64,000 bases of DNA from Diplocarpon mali (lineage: Eukaryota > Ascomycota > Leotiomycetes > Helotiales > Drepanopezizaceae): assembly GCA_024741835.1 (NCBI GenBank), contig JAENRP010000048.1:62001-126000 (forward strand), in the 5' to 3' direction. The notes beneath the pieces are model-generated. The model did no database searches. It was not told the DNA's origin and saw only the letters and a list, made by a program, of their open reading frames with translations. The position numbers were made by a program, and so were the translations under genes. Position 1 is the stretch's first letter. Every line of letters starts with the position of its first letter. Shown here piece by piece: positions 25,010-35,298 of this stretch.

Positions 25010-26193
25010 GGAGGGGGGGCGAGGCAGTGATAGTTCCGCAAGCGGGCTGATGCCGGATGCGGAGCTGGTGGTTGCATGGGTGTAATGAGCCGCAACACAA
25101 TATGCGGAATCCCCATGATTGAAGCTGGGAAAACCGATGAGAGGAATTGCTCTTCCTCGCCGGTGTGACGATTGTTTACAACCCGCTTCACATAAGCGAG
25201 CCGACAAAGTCTCCAAAGCCCGTCTCCTGTCACAAACCAGTCTACGAACTAGCATAATATGAATGAGAAAAGGCCAAATGCAGGACCCGTCTCGGAGCTG
25301 CGTGAACTATTCTGCTTGCGGCAGCAACACTTGCAGTACCGGATCGTTCCTCATCGATCGCCTCGCTTCCTTAATCGACGAATCTGATCGCTTTCCCAGA
25401 AACAAATCCAACCCAATCAGCGGTCCATCTCCTCTCCGCCGCAGAAATTCCTACTCGCGCGTATAAGCTTTCACCCCCGAGCGCTGGCGGCCCGTCCTCG
25501 CAACCCCCCTGCGTGACCCTAGGCTGAGTTTTGAGGTTCCGCCGCACAAGGAAATGTTCATTGCTACGGGTCGATGGCGATTCGAGGGGAATGTTTTCAA
25601 AGATATACTAGGCGTAATCTCGTAAGCCGCATGCCCTAGACAAACACCGTTGCCCGCGGTGCAGGACCTATCACCAAGCGCGGATGAAGCTGGATCGCGG
25701 TCTAGCGAATCAATGACATCGACCTCCTTCCATTGCTTATGATAAGATATGTCTCGGCCGGCGATCAAGTCACTTAGGGTCAGCCATTTCTTACAGATAT
25801 TCTTCCTCCACCGACCTATGACTATCCTTATCGAGCATAGGTTTAAGAGGGAAACCCTTTTGCTCTTAAAGCCCTTGAAGTCGAGAGGCAATTTAGTTGG
25901 AATTTAATCAGTCTATTGTTTCTTGTTGCCGCGAGGAAAGGACTTCGGCCATGCGTAGATCAGCCACTGCTTCAAGTGCTTTACAGCGTTCCTAATCCCA
26001 GCAAAGGAGTCGGGGTCTTCGGCCCCCCACGAGAGTAGTTCATCCAGTACTAAATGGAACCCCACAAGTTAACTGGACCGTTAAAAGATGATGATTTATC
26101 GAACCTGAGTGGTTCAATTCCTTCAATAGCTTTACTTGGTAGTCAACTTATTCAAAAAGAAGTTTAGAACAACGACATAATCACAATCAAAAG
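25010..26193. other. Gene-free interval between sedolisin and 5S rRNA
   Basis: No supportable protein gene. An open stretch on the minus strand at 25451-25891 lacks an ATG start and a recognisable domain. Confidence 0.55.
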
Positions 26194-26312
26194 ACATACA
26201 ACAGTGGGTATTCGCTGGTGGTCACCCACCCAACTACTAATCCACCGATTTGAAGCTTGTGTATGGCAGAGCGGACGGGATGCCCAATTGTCTTCAATCT
26301 ATGGTCGTATGT
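26194..26312 (-). rRNA. 5S ribosomal RNA
   Basis: A 119-nt minus-strand sequence with the fungal 5S pattern. The 5' end acatacgacc pairs with the 3' end gttgtatgt (helix I, with a G-U pair). The loop B/C block catcccgtccgctctgcc and the highly conserved segment tagtagttgggtgggtgacc, followed by accagcgaat, are intact. Helix II arms (gattgaag / cttcaaatc) still pair although they differ from common fungal versions. A T-rich stretch (tcttttg) follows the 3' end as a Pol III terminator. Dispersed single 5S genes are normal in filamentous ascomycetes. Confidence 0.92.
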
Positions 26313-27066
26313 GTCAGCTGCTGAATTTATTAAGAATTATATCCACCAAATTGTATCTCTGACAGGAGCACTTATAGTACTGCATCCGAATCCTGTAGGC
26401 CAAAGTCAAGCAACGAGGAAATCCCAGTCACTTTATCGGCTTCTACCGCTTCATTTCGCATTTAATCGCCAGAGTCCGAGAACCTTGCGAAAGAAACCGG
26501 TAACCATCATACGTATCAATTATGAAGTGTTGACTGCGAAACAAACATCTCCTCCGAATTCCTGAGGAAACTAGCGAGGAGACGCAACTCGAGCGTGAGC
26601 GCTCATGCGTGTTTTCTTCAAGAGTTATAGACTAAGCGTTGTACTAGTTAAAGATAGAAATCAGGGTACAGCGTGTTTGATTTTACTGAGCATATAGAGT
26701 AGAAACATCAGGCGTGTTAGCAATTAAAAATCATCCTAGCGATTTCAATTCTAGTATTCTGCTGCGTTTAGCGCCTGCGGTCTTGGTAGAGCTGATTGGC
26801 AGGCCGTACTAAGAACGTTAAATCTTGCTCATCCTTGTATCTACTTAAGAGGGAAAAGAGCTATCTCTAACATAACACAAAGCTCGCTTGCGAGCTTTGA
26901 CAACGAAGCACTCTCTGGAATCACATATTGGAGTCGAGGTGAACGATCATGAATTATACACTGCCAAGGTGGAATCAATCTAATCAGCGACATGCTCACT
27001 CCTCCCGAGCTCATCAGAAGCTCTTATTTGATCCTTGGCCTCCCTCAAACTCTGCATAGGTCCAGA
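26313..27066. other. Gene-free interval
   Basis: No gene found. A perfect 8-bp stem hairpin (aaagctcg..cgagcttt) lies at 26879-26898; its role is unknown. Confidence 0.55.
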
Positions 27067-27989
27067 TTAGTCACAGGAAAACCATCCGAACCTGTCGGCG
27101 AGATATTGACATACCTCGAGAAGCCTACGCCTCGCACCAACCGAGGCGATGCCCCTCTCGATCAACAGATCCTCTTCGCCTTCGAGCTCCAAGAGCTCGC
27201 TTGGCGTCAGGCCCTGCAGCTCTGGGAGGTACTTATGGAGCCGTAACTCGTACAGCCAGTTGAAGAGCCAGCGCGGATCGCGCTCGTCTCTCGGGTATGG
27301 TGGCACGATTCGACGGCGCTTCTGAGGCGATTTACCTGTGAGAGGTAGGAATGTCGTGAGGCGTATGAGATCCAGCTGGGCGTTTGCTTGGGTTTCGCTG
27401 TCTTGGATCGATTTGTGAACCGCTCTTGGATGAAGCGTGAGGCTTCGGGTGCTGGAGAAAGAGACGGCAGCTCCAGGCTGGAGAGATGTTGGGGCCGGGC
27501 TGGTATCATATGGCAACTGACCAGAGGGTACGATCCTTCTATCGTGAGCCACAGGAATATGTGCTGTTTTCTGGGACTGAGACATGGAAGCTCTGCTGGA
27601 GTCGGTCGAGCGTGTCGTGGTACTGCTCACGCTTCCTGGCGAGTTCCACGGACCACAATCTATCGCGTGGGTTGAAGACGGGGAGTAGTCTGTAAAATCA
27701 GTACTCCGGCCAAGTGTATACTCGGGGCCTCGGAATCCCTACCTGGTGTCAGAGGCTCAACAACCCTAAGCTCGGCTTCTCGCAGTATCAAAGCTTCTTT
27801 CAGGAATCGAATTTGCGACATCGATGTCTCCTGAATCATTCGTACAACTACAGCCGTATGTTGCAACTCGCTCAGCATACACGTCCACTTCCGCAGTTGT
27901 TTGAGCTCGCAATCCAACTCGGAAATCTCCGGCAATTCCGTTGCATCTGTGAATAAGGGCGCATTCGGGCACGCCTTCTCGAAGTACAT
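27067..27989 (-). CDS. Short Vts1/Smaug-like SAM-domain protein
   Basis: Two exons on the minus strand, 27989-27743 and 27689-27067, joined across a 53-nt intron (gtaggg..tacag), encode 289 residues. The N-terminal part (about 25-75) resembles the conserved N-terminal region of Vts1: a helical segment around KWTCMLSELQHTAVV and then SMSQIRFLKEAL. A Ser/Thr-rich linker follows. Residues about 230-283 form a SAM domain of the RNA-binding type, with WLYELRLHKYLPEL and SVGARRRLLEVCQYL; the LHKY and GARR positions are those that contact the hairpin loop in Vts1/Smaug. Vts1 proteins are usually much longer, so this is probably a compact paralogue. Binding to RNA hairpins is inferred from the family only. 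The start is the first ATG; an upstream exon cannot be excluded. Confidence 0.75.
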
Positions 27990-28363
27990 TATGGTCAAAA
28001 TAAGGGAATATGTCCCAAGTCCCTAAGTTTTTTTCTTGGAATAGTCTCTTTGAAGAAAAAAAAAAGGAGTAAGAATTAGAAATATATCAGCACTGTAAAA
28101 CCAAAATGCGTCGCTGTTGTATTTAACGATGCAAAATAAACTCGCGAAGTTGAGGGGAATTGAGAGCGATTTGTCTTGGCAGTCAGGGGTAGCGAGGGTG
28201 TTTCTGGGGGCAAGAAGATGACAACATTATTGGCCAATTTCAACGGCGTTATTGCCTTTGCGCTATGAAACTACCTCTAACTTGCTCCAAGGGATTCATG
28301 TCGAATATACTCAAGATGGACGTGATACTGGCGATCTTCCAACACCTCGTTCTCACTCAACCC

Positions 28364-29035
28364 TCATTTCCCCAGGCTTCGTATGTCCAGGCCGGGGCGA
28401 TTCTCCGATGTTATCGATGCGATATTATCGTAAGGCGATGGATCTGTCCATGTCAAGTTTATTCTTCAGACGGTCAATATCATAACTGTGGCGAGCAACT
28501 TTCAGCACTAAGTAAAGAGACTTACGAGTCATCTAGGATAATAGCAGGCGAGTTTTCATTGCCGAGCGCGTCCAAAATTTTGGATAAGTTGTCATGCTCT
28601 CAGCAGGTCATTATGTTCCCCGAGCCAGAATAGCCGTTGACTAGGCCGGCGACACAATCCGCGTCGTCTCGATCACGAGATTCGACTGCAAACCCGAGGT
28701 CGCTGGCAACGGGCTGGACTGTCATGAGGGGCTGGGTCCGCTTTCCACCTGTAACGAAATCAGCTTTGCGAAATGGAGATTTGGACGATGCACGCTTTCG
28801 GCCTGCGTCGGCCAGTCCTTGTGTGGTAAGCCATTCAGAGTCTGAGAGAGCGACCTACTAGACTTCGACTGCTCTGCAACGATGTCTCCCGTGTTATATT
28901 GAGAAGACGCCCCAAACACGGTTCTCAAGCACCGAGCTCTCTGCATTCCTTTGCCTGCGAGGCCACTAGCTTTTCGCCGTGGCGGATAAGATACACCGTC
29001 TGCGCAGAAGCCGGCGTAGCAGCCATTACGGGCAT
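28364..29035 (-). pseudogene. Broken histidine phosphatase (phosphoglycerate-mutase-like) gene
   Basis: On the minus strand the sequence opens MPVMAATPASAQTVYLIRHGEK, with the RHG phosphohistidine motif. Directly after EK the frame shifts into GLAGKGMQRARCLRTVFG, which the family has next. An apparent intron (gtaggt..ttacag, near 28855-28745) joins AEQSKSS to GKRTQPLMTV, continuing to RDRDDADCVAGLVNGYSGSGN. There the expected Trp of the CWEHD motif is a TGA stop, followed in frame by EHDNLSKILDALG. A second likely intron and another frame change lead to WTDPSPYDNIASITSEN at the 3' end. A frameshift plus a Trp-to-stop make this a pseudogene. Similar intact fungal proteins are uncharacterised members of the phosphoglycerate mutase superfamily. 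Confidence 0.75.
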
Positions 29036-29280
29036 TAGAAGTAAATTACTAATGTGCATGGCTGGTCAACGAAAACTGTTTGTATACAAGCCTCAGGTTA
29101 TGGGCTTCCGACTAAAGGGATCTGTATTTGTGACGGGAGGACCTGTAGATGTATATCTCCTCTGAATGGCACTTTTCCCACTGATTGTTACCAGATCTCC
29201 GGGCAATCTGCGGTGTAGCGCTACCAGTGCCGGAGTAACGGGCTAAAACCACTGTGGGCGCTACATATAAGGCTTGCTTT

Positions 29281-29386
29281 TGTTAGAATATACAAGGATT
29301 GGAGATTAAGGCTTATGTAAGCATACCTTGTATATATACTCCTGCAGCTCCATATAACTCAGAATGTACACCCTTAGATCCTATCA
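29281..29386 (+). mobile_element. Solo LTR of the window's copia family
   Basis: Begins tgttagaatatacaagg and ends cctatca, so it has TG..CA ends. Direct repeats gcttt flank it (29276-29280 and 29387-29391), a 5-bp target duplication. The interior (taaggcttatgtaagcatac, cttgtatatatactcctgca) matches the LTRs at 42138, 43341, 45021 and 49973. No internal region is attached. Confidence 0.88.
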
Positions 29387-29391
29387 GCTTT

Positions 29392-30554
29392 CAAGTGAAA
29401 CTGACAGGCAAACAATCGCTTGGCGACGCCGCTTGCTAGAAAGGCAGAATACCGAAAGACATCTCAAGGCATTCATTGGTGCGTGAACCCAGATCAGTCC
29501 CCCGTCTTCGGGATGAGTATCAGGAACGGTAGAGTGAGTTCGCCAAAAGGGGGGTTGATATTGCAAGAAGTTGACAAGATAGGCGGAAGTCGTCTGTTTT
29601 ACTTGAAAGGTTTTGATCAACGACAGGTCATAGCTCGTAAGGAAGCTACATATCACATGGAAACAAAGGCTTATTATATGGATCTCTCATCACATAGTTG
29701 ATCCGCGATGCGGCGGAAGAAAGATGTGGAGATGCAGGCATCGAGTTCTCGCGGCGGCGGACAAAGTACATATCGGCAGGATAGCCATGCTATGAGATAA
29801 AATACAAGACAGTCGTTGGAATAGAGAAGTTGGGATGTCTTCAACCTAAGTATCGAGGAGAGTCAGCTCCGCAAAGCTGCTAAATCACTAGCTGTTTGCC
29901 GTCAGTGATCAATACTCAAGATCTCGGAAGACCCAGGCAGTGACAACGGATCGCTGTGAAGTGCGATCAACTCGCCTTGAAGGAGGTACTGCCCACCTGC
30001 TAGGCGCGATGGAATACACATTAGGTATTAAGGCGTTGTACACCGCGAGCAGCAATCCATGGATATGAGCACTTCGATCCTTGGTCACGTGTGGTTCCAT
30101 AACAGATCTGTGACGGCCCATCTGCCAGCTACGGAAGTGCATCAGTATCCGGACTTGGAGTGCAGCGGTATGCTACCAACTTGTAGTCTCGAGGCAAAAT
30201 TCATTCGCCCCCCCCCCCCAGGCCCCCCCGTCTGAACATTTCCTCATCACATCCCATGCGAAAGATGAAACTCGTGAGTTCGCAGCATAGTAGGCGAGCC
30301 CGTTCATCTCTATACTCCGTACCTACACCCCTCGCCAAGTCCGTCGGCTTTAATATCCACATCTCGAATGTCTCTGCGGTACCCAAGAAACCGAGAGGCG
30401 AAATGATCGATTAAAGCTATGTCAAGTAAATCAATATGTACTGTGACGATCCTGCGCATCCGCAGCCTCTCAATCTCCCATGGGATGTTCCCGCCAGCCC
30501 AAGTCTTTACGAGAGCTCTGCCTCCTTGGATTGTCTTTCTTCAACCTCACTTCC
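29392..30554. other. Gene-free interval
   Basis: No supportable gene. Contains a run of C residues near 30210-30230. The 3' UTR of the GDSL esterase gene presumably lies at the right end. Confidence 0.55.
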
Positions 30555-31501
30555 TCAGATCCCGACTTCCAGCACCACCGCCTCGCCCACCATCTTCTGG
30601 ATCGCCTGCCCAGGATGATAGTCATTAAACCACAAACAACTCACCCCGTCCTCATCCCAACATGTCGCATTTGGCGCTCCGTAAGCACCCGGGTCTGCCA
30701 CCGCCGCGTTGAACGCCGGCGCCGTGTCCACGACCCACATCTTCACGTCCGTCTTATCCCCCGCGAAAGCATTCACGGCCGCGGTAAGCAGCGTATTGTA
30801 CCGCACGACAGCCTCTGCTACCGCTTTCTGGTTATCTGCGCTATCGGTACGGATGAGCGGGGTGAGTTCGATTGGCGGGACGGTCAAGAATACAAAATTT
30901 CGGGCGCCGCTCGAGTAGAGGATTGAGACTTGAGAGACGTAGGTCGAGATGATGGTCTCCACCAAGGTGGTCCAATTGTCTCTATGCCATCCGTTACCGA
31001 CGTCGTTTACGCCGATCCAGATTCCGAAGAGAGAATCGGCGGAGGTCCAGCTCGCGTAGGTAGGAGGAGGCGCGAGATTACTGGTGAACAGCGAGACTTG
31101 GTCGATAAGTGAGAGGACTGTGGGCTCGAAGGGCGCAATGAGCTCTGCGGATGTGGTGGCACCGCCATAAGCGAAGTTGTAGGCTAATAGGCTTGGGGAC
31201 GGCGTTTTCGACACGAAAGTGAGCCAATTGTTGCCGCCTGACGTGGTGTAGCCGGGGAACGGGGGGTTGCCAATTGGGTTTGAAGCCGACGGTTTTTCGA
31301 GGCTGATGTTGAAGCCAGTTTGGGAATAGCTGTCACCGCTGGACATAGTTATTAGTACCTTGTGAAGCTATAGGGATTCGATGCTCCGCTAACTTACAAA
31401 GTGAAGAGGTATCTGAACGCCAAACTCGTGCTGGTCTCGCTACCGTACGCAGCTGAAGCGAGAGCAACGCATATGGAGAGGTAAATACTTGTGGAGACCA
31501 T
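30555..31501 (-). CDS. Secreted GDSL/SGNH esterase (CE16-like)
   Basis: Two exons, 31501-31398 and 31338-30555, with a 59-nt intron (gtaagt..tccag), encode 295 residues. An N-terminal signal peptide (MVSTSIYLSICVALASAAYG) marks it as secreted. The splice joins YLFTF to GDSYSQTG, completing SGNH block I. Block II shows YGGATT, block III GVNDVG, and the C-terminal block V DYHP supplies the catalytic Asp-His. This arrangement and length fit carbohydrate esterases such as fungal acetyl esterases that deacetylate plant polysaccharide fragments; the substrate is inferred. The gene is on the same strand as the EthD-hydrolase 363 bp away, but the two are not obviously related in function. Confidence 0.9.
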
Positions 31502-31863
31502 GATGATAGATCAACCGAGCAACTTGTACAAGAACATGGGCAGCAAGGAATGCGAGTAAGACGGAAACCCACCAGACGGTAATCGTGGGTGACACCTATT
31601 CATATTAGCAACCCCTCACACGAACTCTCTTTCTATCAATTCGGTTCGCGAAGCTTGTTCAGGGTTCAGTACCTCGGGATGATAATATTACATAATGTGG
31701 GGTGTTGGAAATAGAGTGCGAAAATTGGCCGGACGGGGGGCATGGATGTCAACAGCCGATATGCGTCGGAAGCCTCTTGCTTGTTGCTCGTAGCCGGGTA
31801 TCGGTCGGCCAGAGACGTGTCCGAGGGATATATTCCGCAATGTAAGTTTGAACTAGATCCTGC
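31502..31863. other. Promoter/3' region between esterase and EthD-hydrolase
   Basis: 362 bp between the esterase start and the end of the next minus-strand gene; it must hold the esterase promoter. No clear motif could be assigned. Confidence 0.5.
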
Positions 31864-33531
31864 CTAACCCAAAAACTTTGTGATAACCGTCGTGAACTCC
31901 TTGGGTCTCTCAACCATAGGCAGGTGTCCCGCTCCATCAATCACCTCGTACACCGCCCCATTCTTCCCATATGACGCCGCCATCTCCTTCATCGTCCCTG
32001 GCAAGACTCCATCACTACCACCCACCACGAATGCGCCTTTGACCGTACTCATCTTCATCTCCTCCTTCAGATCATACTCAAACAGCGCCTGTACACTCTT
32101 CTTGAACCCTTCCAAGCTATTGTTCTTAACCATCTCCTTCACAGCCAAACAAGTCTGCTCTAGCTCTGCACCATCATAACTCTCCTTGACGAACCATCTC
32201 CGTGTGGTGATCTCAGCGAGCTCATCGCCTACGATCTTCTCGCCGCTGGCTGCCGAGGCTCCTTCTTTCTCCGATAGAGCAATTCGCTCGCCCCATGCTT
32301 TGGAATTACCGGAGGGCGATTTGCTACTGGTGTCGCAGGACACAAAAGAGTTGACTCGGGAGGGGTATTTGAGCGCTGTATTGAGGGCCGTGCACCCGCC
32401 GAGGGACACTCCGATTACTGCTGCGGCCTTCTTCACTCGTAGAGCATCAAGTATGGCTATTATGTCGGAAGCCAGAACATCGACAGTGATTTTCTGATCT
32501 CCAGCAGAAGAGAAGCGGCCTCGAGTGAGGTATCGGAGGACGCGGTACTTTTTATTCGCAGGCACGGAAAAGAAGTGGGCGAGGAAACCGTTCCAGATCG
32601 TATAGTCCACCAAAATAGAATTGCTCAATACGATGAGCGGCGCATCTGGATCCGGCGAGCCTTCAAGACGGTATGGGAGTTTCACACCATCTGCCGTTGT
32701 GATGAAAGATTCAATCGCCCCAGCCCCTCCAGGAGAATCCGGTATCGTCTTTGTGACTGAGGCTTTGACGTCAGACGATTGCCACGCCGTCAGGTTTGGC
32801 GCCAGATATCGAGGTGCTGGCCCAAAGGTATAGTACAGATCGTACACTCTCCTGACCCTATCCTTCACGCTCTTGCTCCCAATCTCCTGCGTCCATTTCG
32901 TTGATATCGCGGCCTGAAACTCCTTCCCTCCCAATCCGTTCTGTGGTTTGTACTCGTGCAAGGCGAGGTAATCGACTGGAGCCCTTGTGTCAATGGAACT
33001 CGTCACAAATCTTCGACTGCGTAGCCAGCCCGGGACTTTCGATAACATATCGATGTGTTCCTCCTGGTACCACTTCTCAATCTCCTTCACATGCTCTTCC
33101 CCTGAGTTCAAGGTCATGAATACCGCTACGATGACGTTTCTCTCGCCCTCGTTCTCAACTTTCTCTAGCTCTTTGAAATCCTTGCCTTCCCAAGTCTGGA
33201 TATGGTCGTAGAGTTTTCGGTCCACTTTAATATCTTTCATGGTCTCGACCTCGCGCTGGCTCTTGACTGGCGGTTCGCGTAGTCGTAAATAGGAGTCTTT
33301 AGTCAATTCGGTCATATCTTTGATATCGTACACTGCCATCCATTCCGGCTTCTCATCTGATGGTGCCTTGCCTTCAAGGTCGTTTGCGCGGTAGCGGAAG
33401 CCATTGGTTATGAATGCAAAACGCAGACGCAGAGGGCCGTGTTCGTTATTGTACCAGTCGTGGAACTTGTCTTCCGGCATACTGGGTTTGGGCTGCATAG
33501 TCACATAGAGGATTCCGGACGTTGGAGACAT
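31864..33531 (-). CDS. EthD-domain / alpha/beta-hydrolase fusion, 3-oxoadipate enol-lactonase-like
   Basis: A 555-residue intronless gene. Residues 1 to about 235 hold two EthD-like dimeric alpha-beta barrel repeats (DKFHDWYNNEHGPLRLR and KEIEKWYQEEHIDMLSKVPG). A linker follows, then residues about 265-555 form an alpha/beta-hydrolase. Its nucleophile is S376 in GVSLGG, the acid is the Asp of VVGGSDGVLPG and the His lies in DGAGHLPMVERP. The hydrolase half resembles 3-oxoadipate enol-lactonases (PcaD class), which hydrolyse the lactone in the beta-ketoadipate pathway. The neighbour on the same strand is a muconate cyclase, which supports a role in aromatic catabolism. The substrate remains an inference. 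No signal peptide, so probably cytosolic. Confidence 0.88.
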   Translation of the reverse strand: MSPTSGILYVTMQPKPSMPEDKFHDWYNNEHGPLRLRFAFITNGFRYRANDLEGKAPSDEKPEWMAVYDIKDMTELTKDSYLRLREPPVKSQREVETMKDIKVDRKLYDHIQTWEGKDFKELEKVENEGERNVIVAVFMTLNSGEEHVKEIEKWYQEEHIDMLSKVPGWLRSRRFVTSSIDTRAPVDYLALHEYKPQNGLGGKEFQAAISTKWTQEIGSKSVKDRVRRVYDLYYTFGPAPRYLAPNLTAWQSSDVKASVTKTIPDSPGGAGAIESFITTADGVKLPYRLEGSPDPDAPLIVLSNSILVDYTIWNGFLAHFFSVPANKKYRVLRYLTRGRFSSAGDQKITVDVLASDIIAILDALRVKKAAAVIGVSLGGCTALNTALKYPSRVNSFVSCDTSSKSPSGNSKAWGERIALSEKEGASAASGEKIVGDELAEITTRRWFVKESYDGAELEQTCLAVKEMVKNNSLEGFKKSVQALFEYDLKEEMKMSTVKGAFVVGGSDGVLPGTMKEMAASYGKNGAVYEVIDGAGHLPMVERPKEFTTVITKFLG

Positions 33532-34071
33532 GATGATGGATGATGCGCAACTGTAGGTTGATTGATGCTGATTCTTAGGACGAAGGTCGGTGATTATTGT
33601 CGAGGATGTAGAGGGCTATGAAGAGACAGGAAGAAGGCTTAACCGTCGAGAGGCCAAACCTAGCCAGTCGTCTACTTCTCCCCACCATGATTTTTGCTTG
33701 TATTGGTTGAGGAGAGGTGACACCGATGCAATGCAAACTCGGCATGAAAGCCGGGAGCTGCGGTTTAGTGCCTAACCATCGAGGAATCAACAGCGGGGTC
33801 ATCTGCATGGAGGGGTAATATCGAGGATATAAAATTACCGAAAACAAACAAAGGTATGCTACGACAAATCTCAGGACTTGAAGCCGTCTTGCAACAGGTT
33901 ACCGCCTGGTGGTGATTGTATATTTTGGTGTCGAATTATGACCGGTCAAAAACTCGATGAGTTTGGGTACAGGCAGTATCGTCACTCGATCTCCAAAGCT
34001 TCGTGGAAAAAAAAAAGTACAAGTCGTTGGAATTGCTAGTATTCATGTCTATACATACTAGACCAGGCAAT
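33532..34071. other. Intergenic region between EthD-hydrolase and muconate cyclase
   Basis: 540 bp holding the promoter of the EthD-hydrolase and the 3' end of the cyclase gene. No RNA gene or repeat seen. Confidence 0.5.
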
Positions 34072-35298
34072 CTAATCATACCAGATGGCATTCATTCCAA
34101 ACCCTGGCTCCTTCACATCACAATGTGCAACCCTACCCAAAAACTCATCCTTCCACCGATAAATCTCCAGCCACCCATCCTGATCGTCCGTCAAAGCAAC
34201 CCATTCATCACTCCAATCACACGGACTGACGGCATTCGAATGCCCGCCACTGTTAGGTGTAGGATTCAAACATATTTGCCTCTCGATATTGCCTGCTGGG
34301 CCGAGTTTGAAGGCGGCGATATACCCGGTCAGATTATGGGCATTTGCGCGGGCCGTTGCGTAGAGATACTTCTTGCTGTAAGAGAGGGTACAAACGTCGG
34401 AGCGGTACATTGTTTTTGAGTTGGGAATCCCTGGTTTCGTAAGAACAAGCTCAAGAGGGTTTCCAAAGGAGACGCACCAGGTGGGATGAGAGGATATGTG
34501 ATATGTGTAAAGACCGGACAATGAGATTGCTCGTCGACAACATAGACAGCCAGACGATTTCCCGCCTCCATCAGCACATAAAGATAGTTCTGATTCAGCG
34601 CCACCCATCTGGGACGATCGCCCGGATCTGGTGCTTCAACAGATCCAATCAAGGTCAGCTGACCCTCAGCATCTTTCTTATGAGTCCAGATCTTGTTAGC
34701 TCTCAGGTCTGCTGAGTACAAGTAGGTTTCTGTAGGATCAAACACCATGCCGTGAATTCCAGTTTTAGGCTCGTACTCGTAGTTTTGAACGCATTTATCA
34801 AGCCCGCCTTCCTGGTTGACGGAGAAGACGTTTCCGAACCCTGCATGGTCGTAGAAGGGGTTGCCATAGACATTGTAAGGAGGTCGCTTTGCTGCCAATA
34901 CGAAGATTGCTCTGGTATTCGTTTCTGGACTTGATGCCGCCACTATTCGACTCTGTGAGCTCCAGATCGTTTCACTCGATATTGACCATCATACCTTCAT
35001 GTGTCATAGGATGTGACACTAGGTGCACAATTTCCGTCGGGCTTTTTACTGCAAAACTAGACCATTTCTTCATGGCCGCTCCGTAGATATTCTTCTTCGC
35101 ATGCTTCACCTATGTCAATTGCTTGGTTGCCCCAATTTATGAAAGAAATCTCACATCAAAAGTCATCCAAGAGATCGGCTCGTCATGATCAATCTCCGTC
35201 CTCTTAATCATTTCCAAGCTCAAGCTCTCATCATCAAATTCAAACGTGAAGATTGCTCCTGGACGTGTCCATGTCCCCACCATCAAATGGTGAAGCAT
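34072..35298 (-). CDS. Carboxy-cis,cis-muconate cyclase (beta-propeller lactonizing enzyme)
   Basis: Four exons on the minus strand: 35298-35155, 35109-34995, 34942-34478 and 34430-34072, giving 360 residues. Introns are 45, 52 and 47 nt, GT..AG, all in frame. The protein is a seven-bladed beta-propeller of the fungal 3-carboxymuconate lactonizing enzyme family, which closes 3-carboxy-cis,cis-muconate to its lactone in protocatechuate breakdown. Landmarks are MLHHLMVGTWTRPGAIFTFE, EPISWMTFD, HAKKNIYGAAMKKWSSF, KTGIHGMVFDPTETYLYSADL and PTPNSGGHSNAVSPCDWSDE. The first ATG is used, with conservation starting immediately after it. Its neighbour on the same strand is the enol-lactonase-like fusion, the next but one step of that pathway. 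Confidence 0.93.

Noticed and set aside
25451..25891. 146-codon minus-strand frame
   Set aside because: No ATG start and no recognisable domain.
26095..26125. tRNA B-box-like ggttcaattcc
   Set aside because: No matching A box or cloverleaf can be drawn around it.
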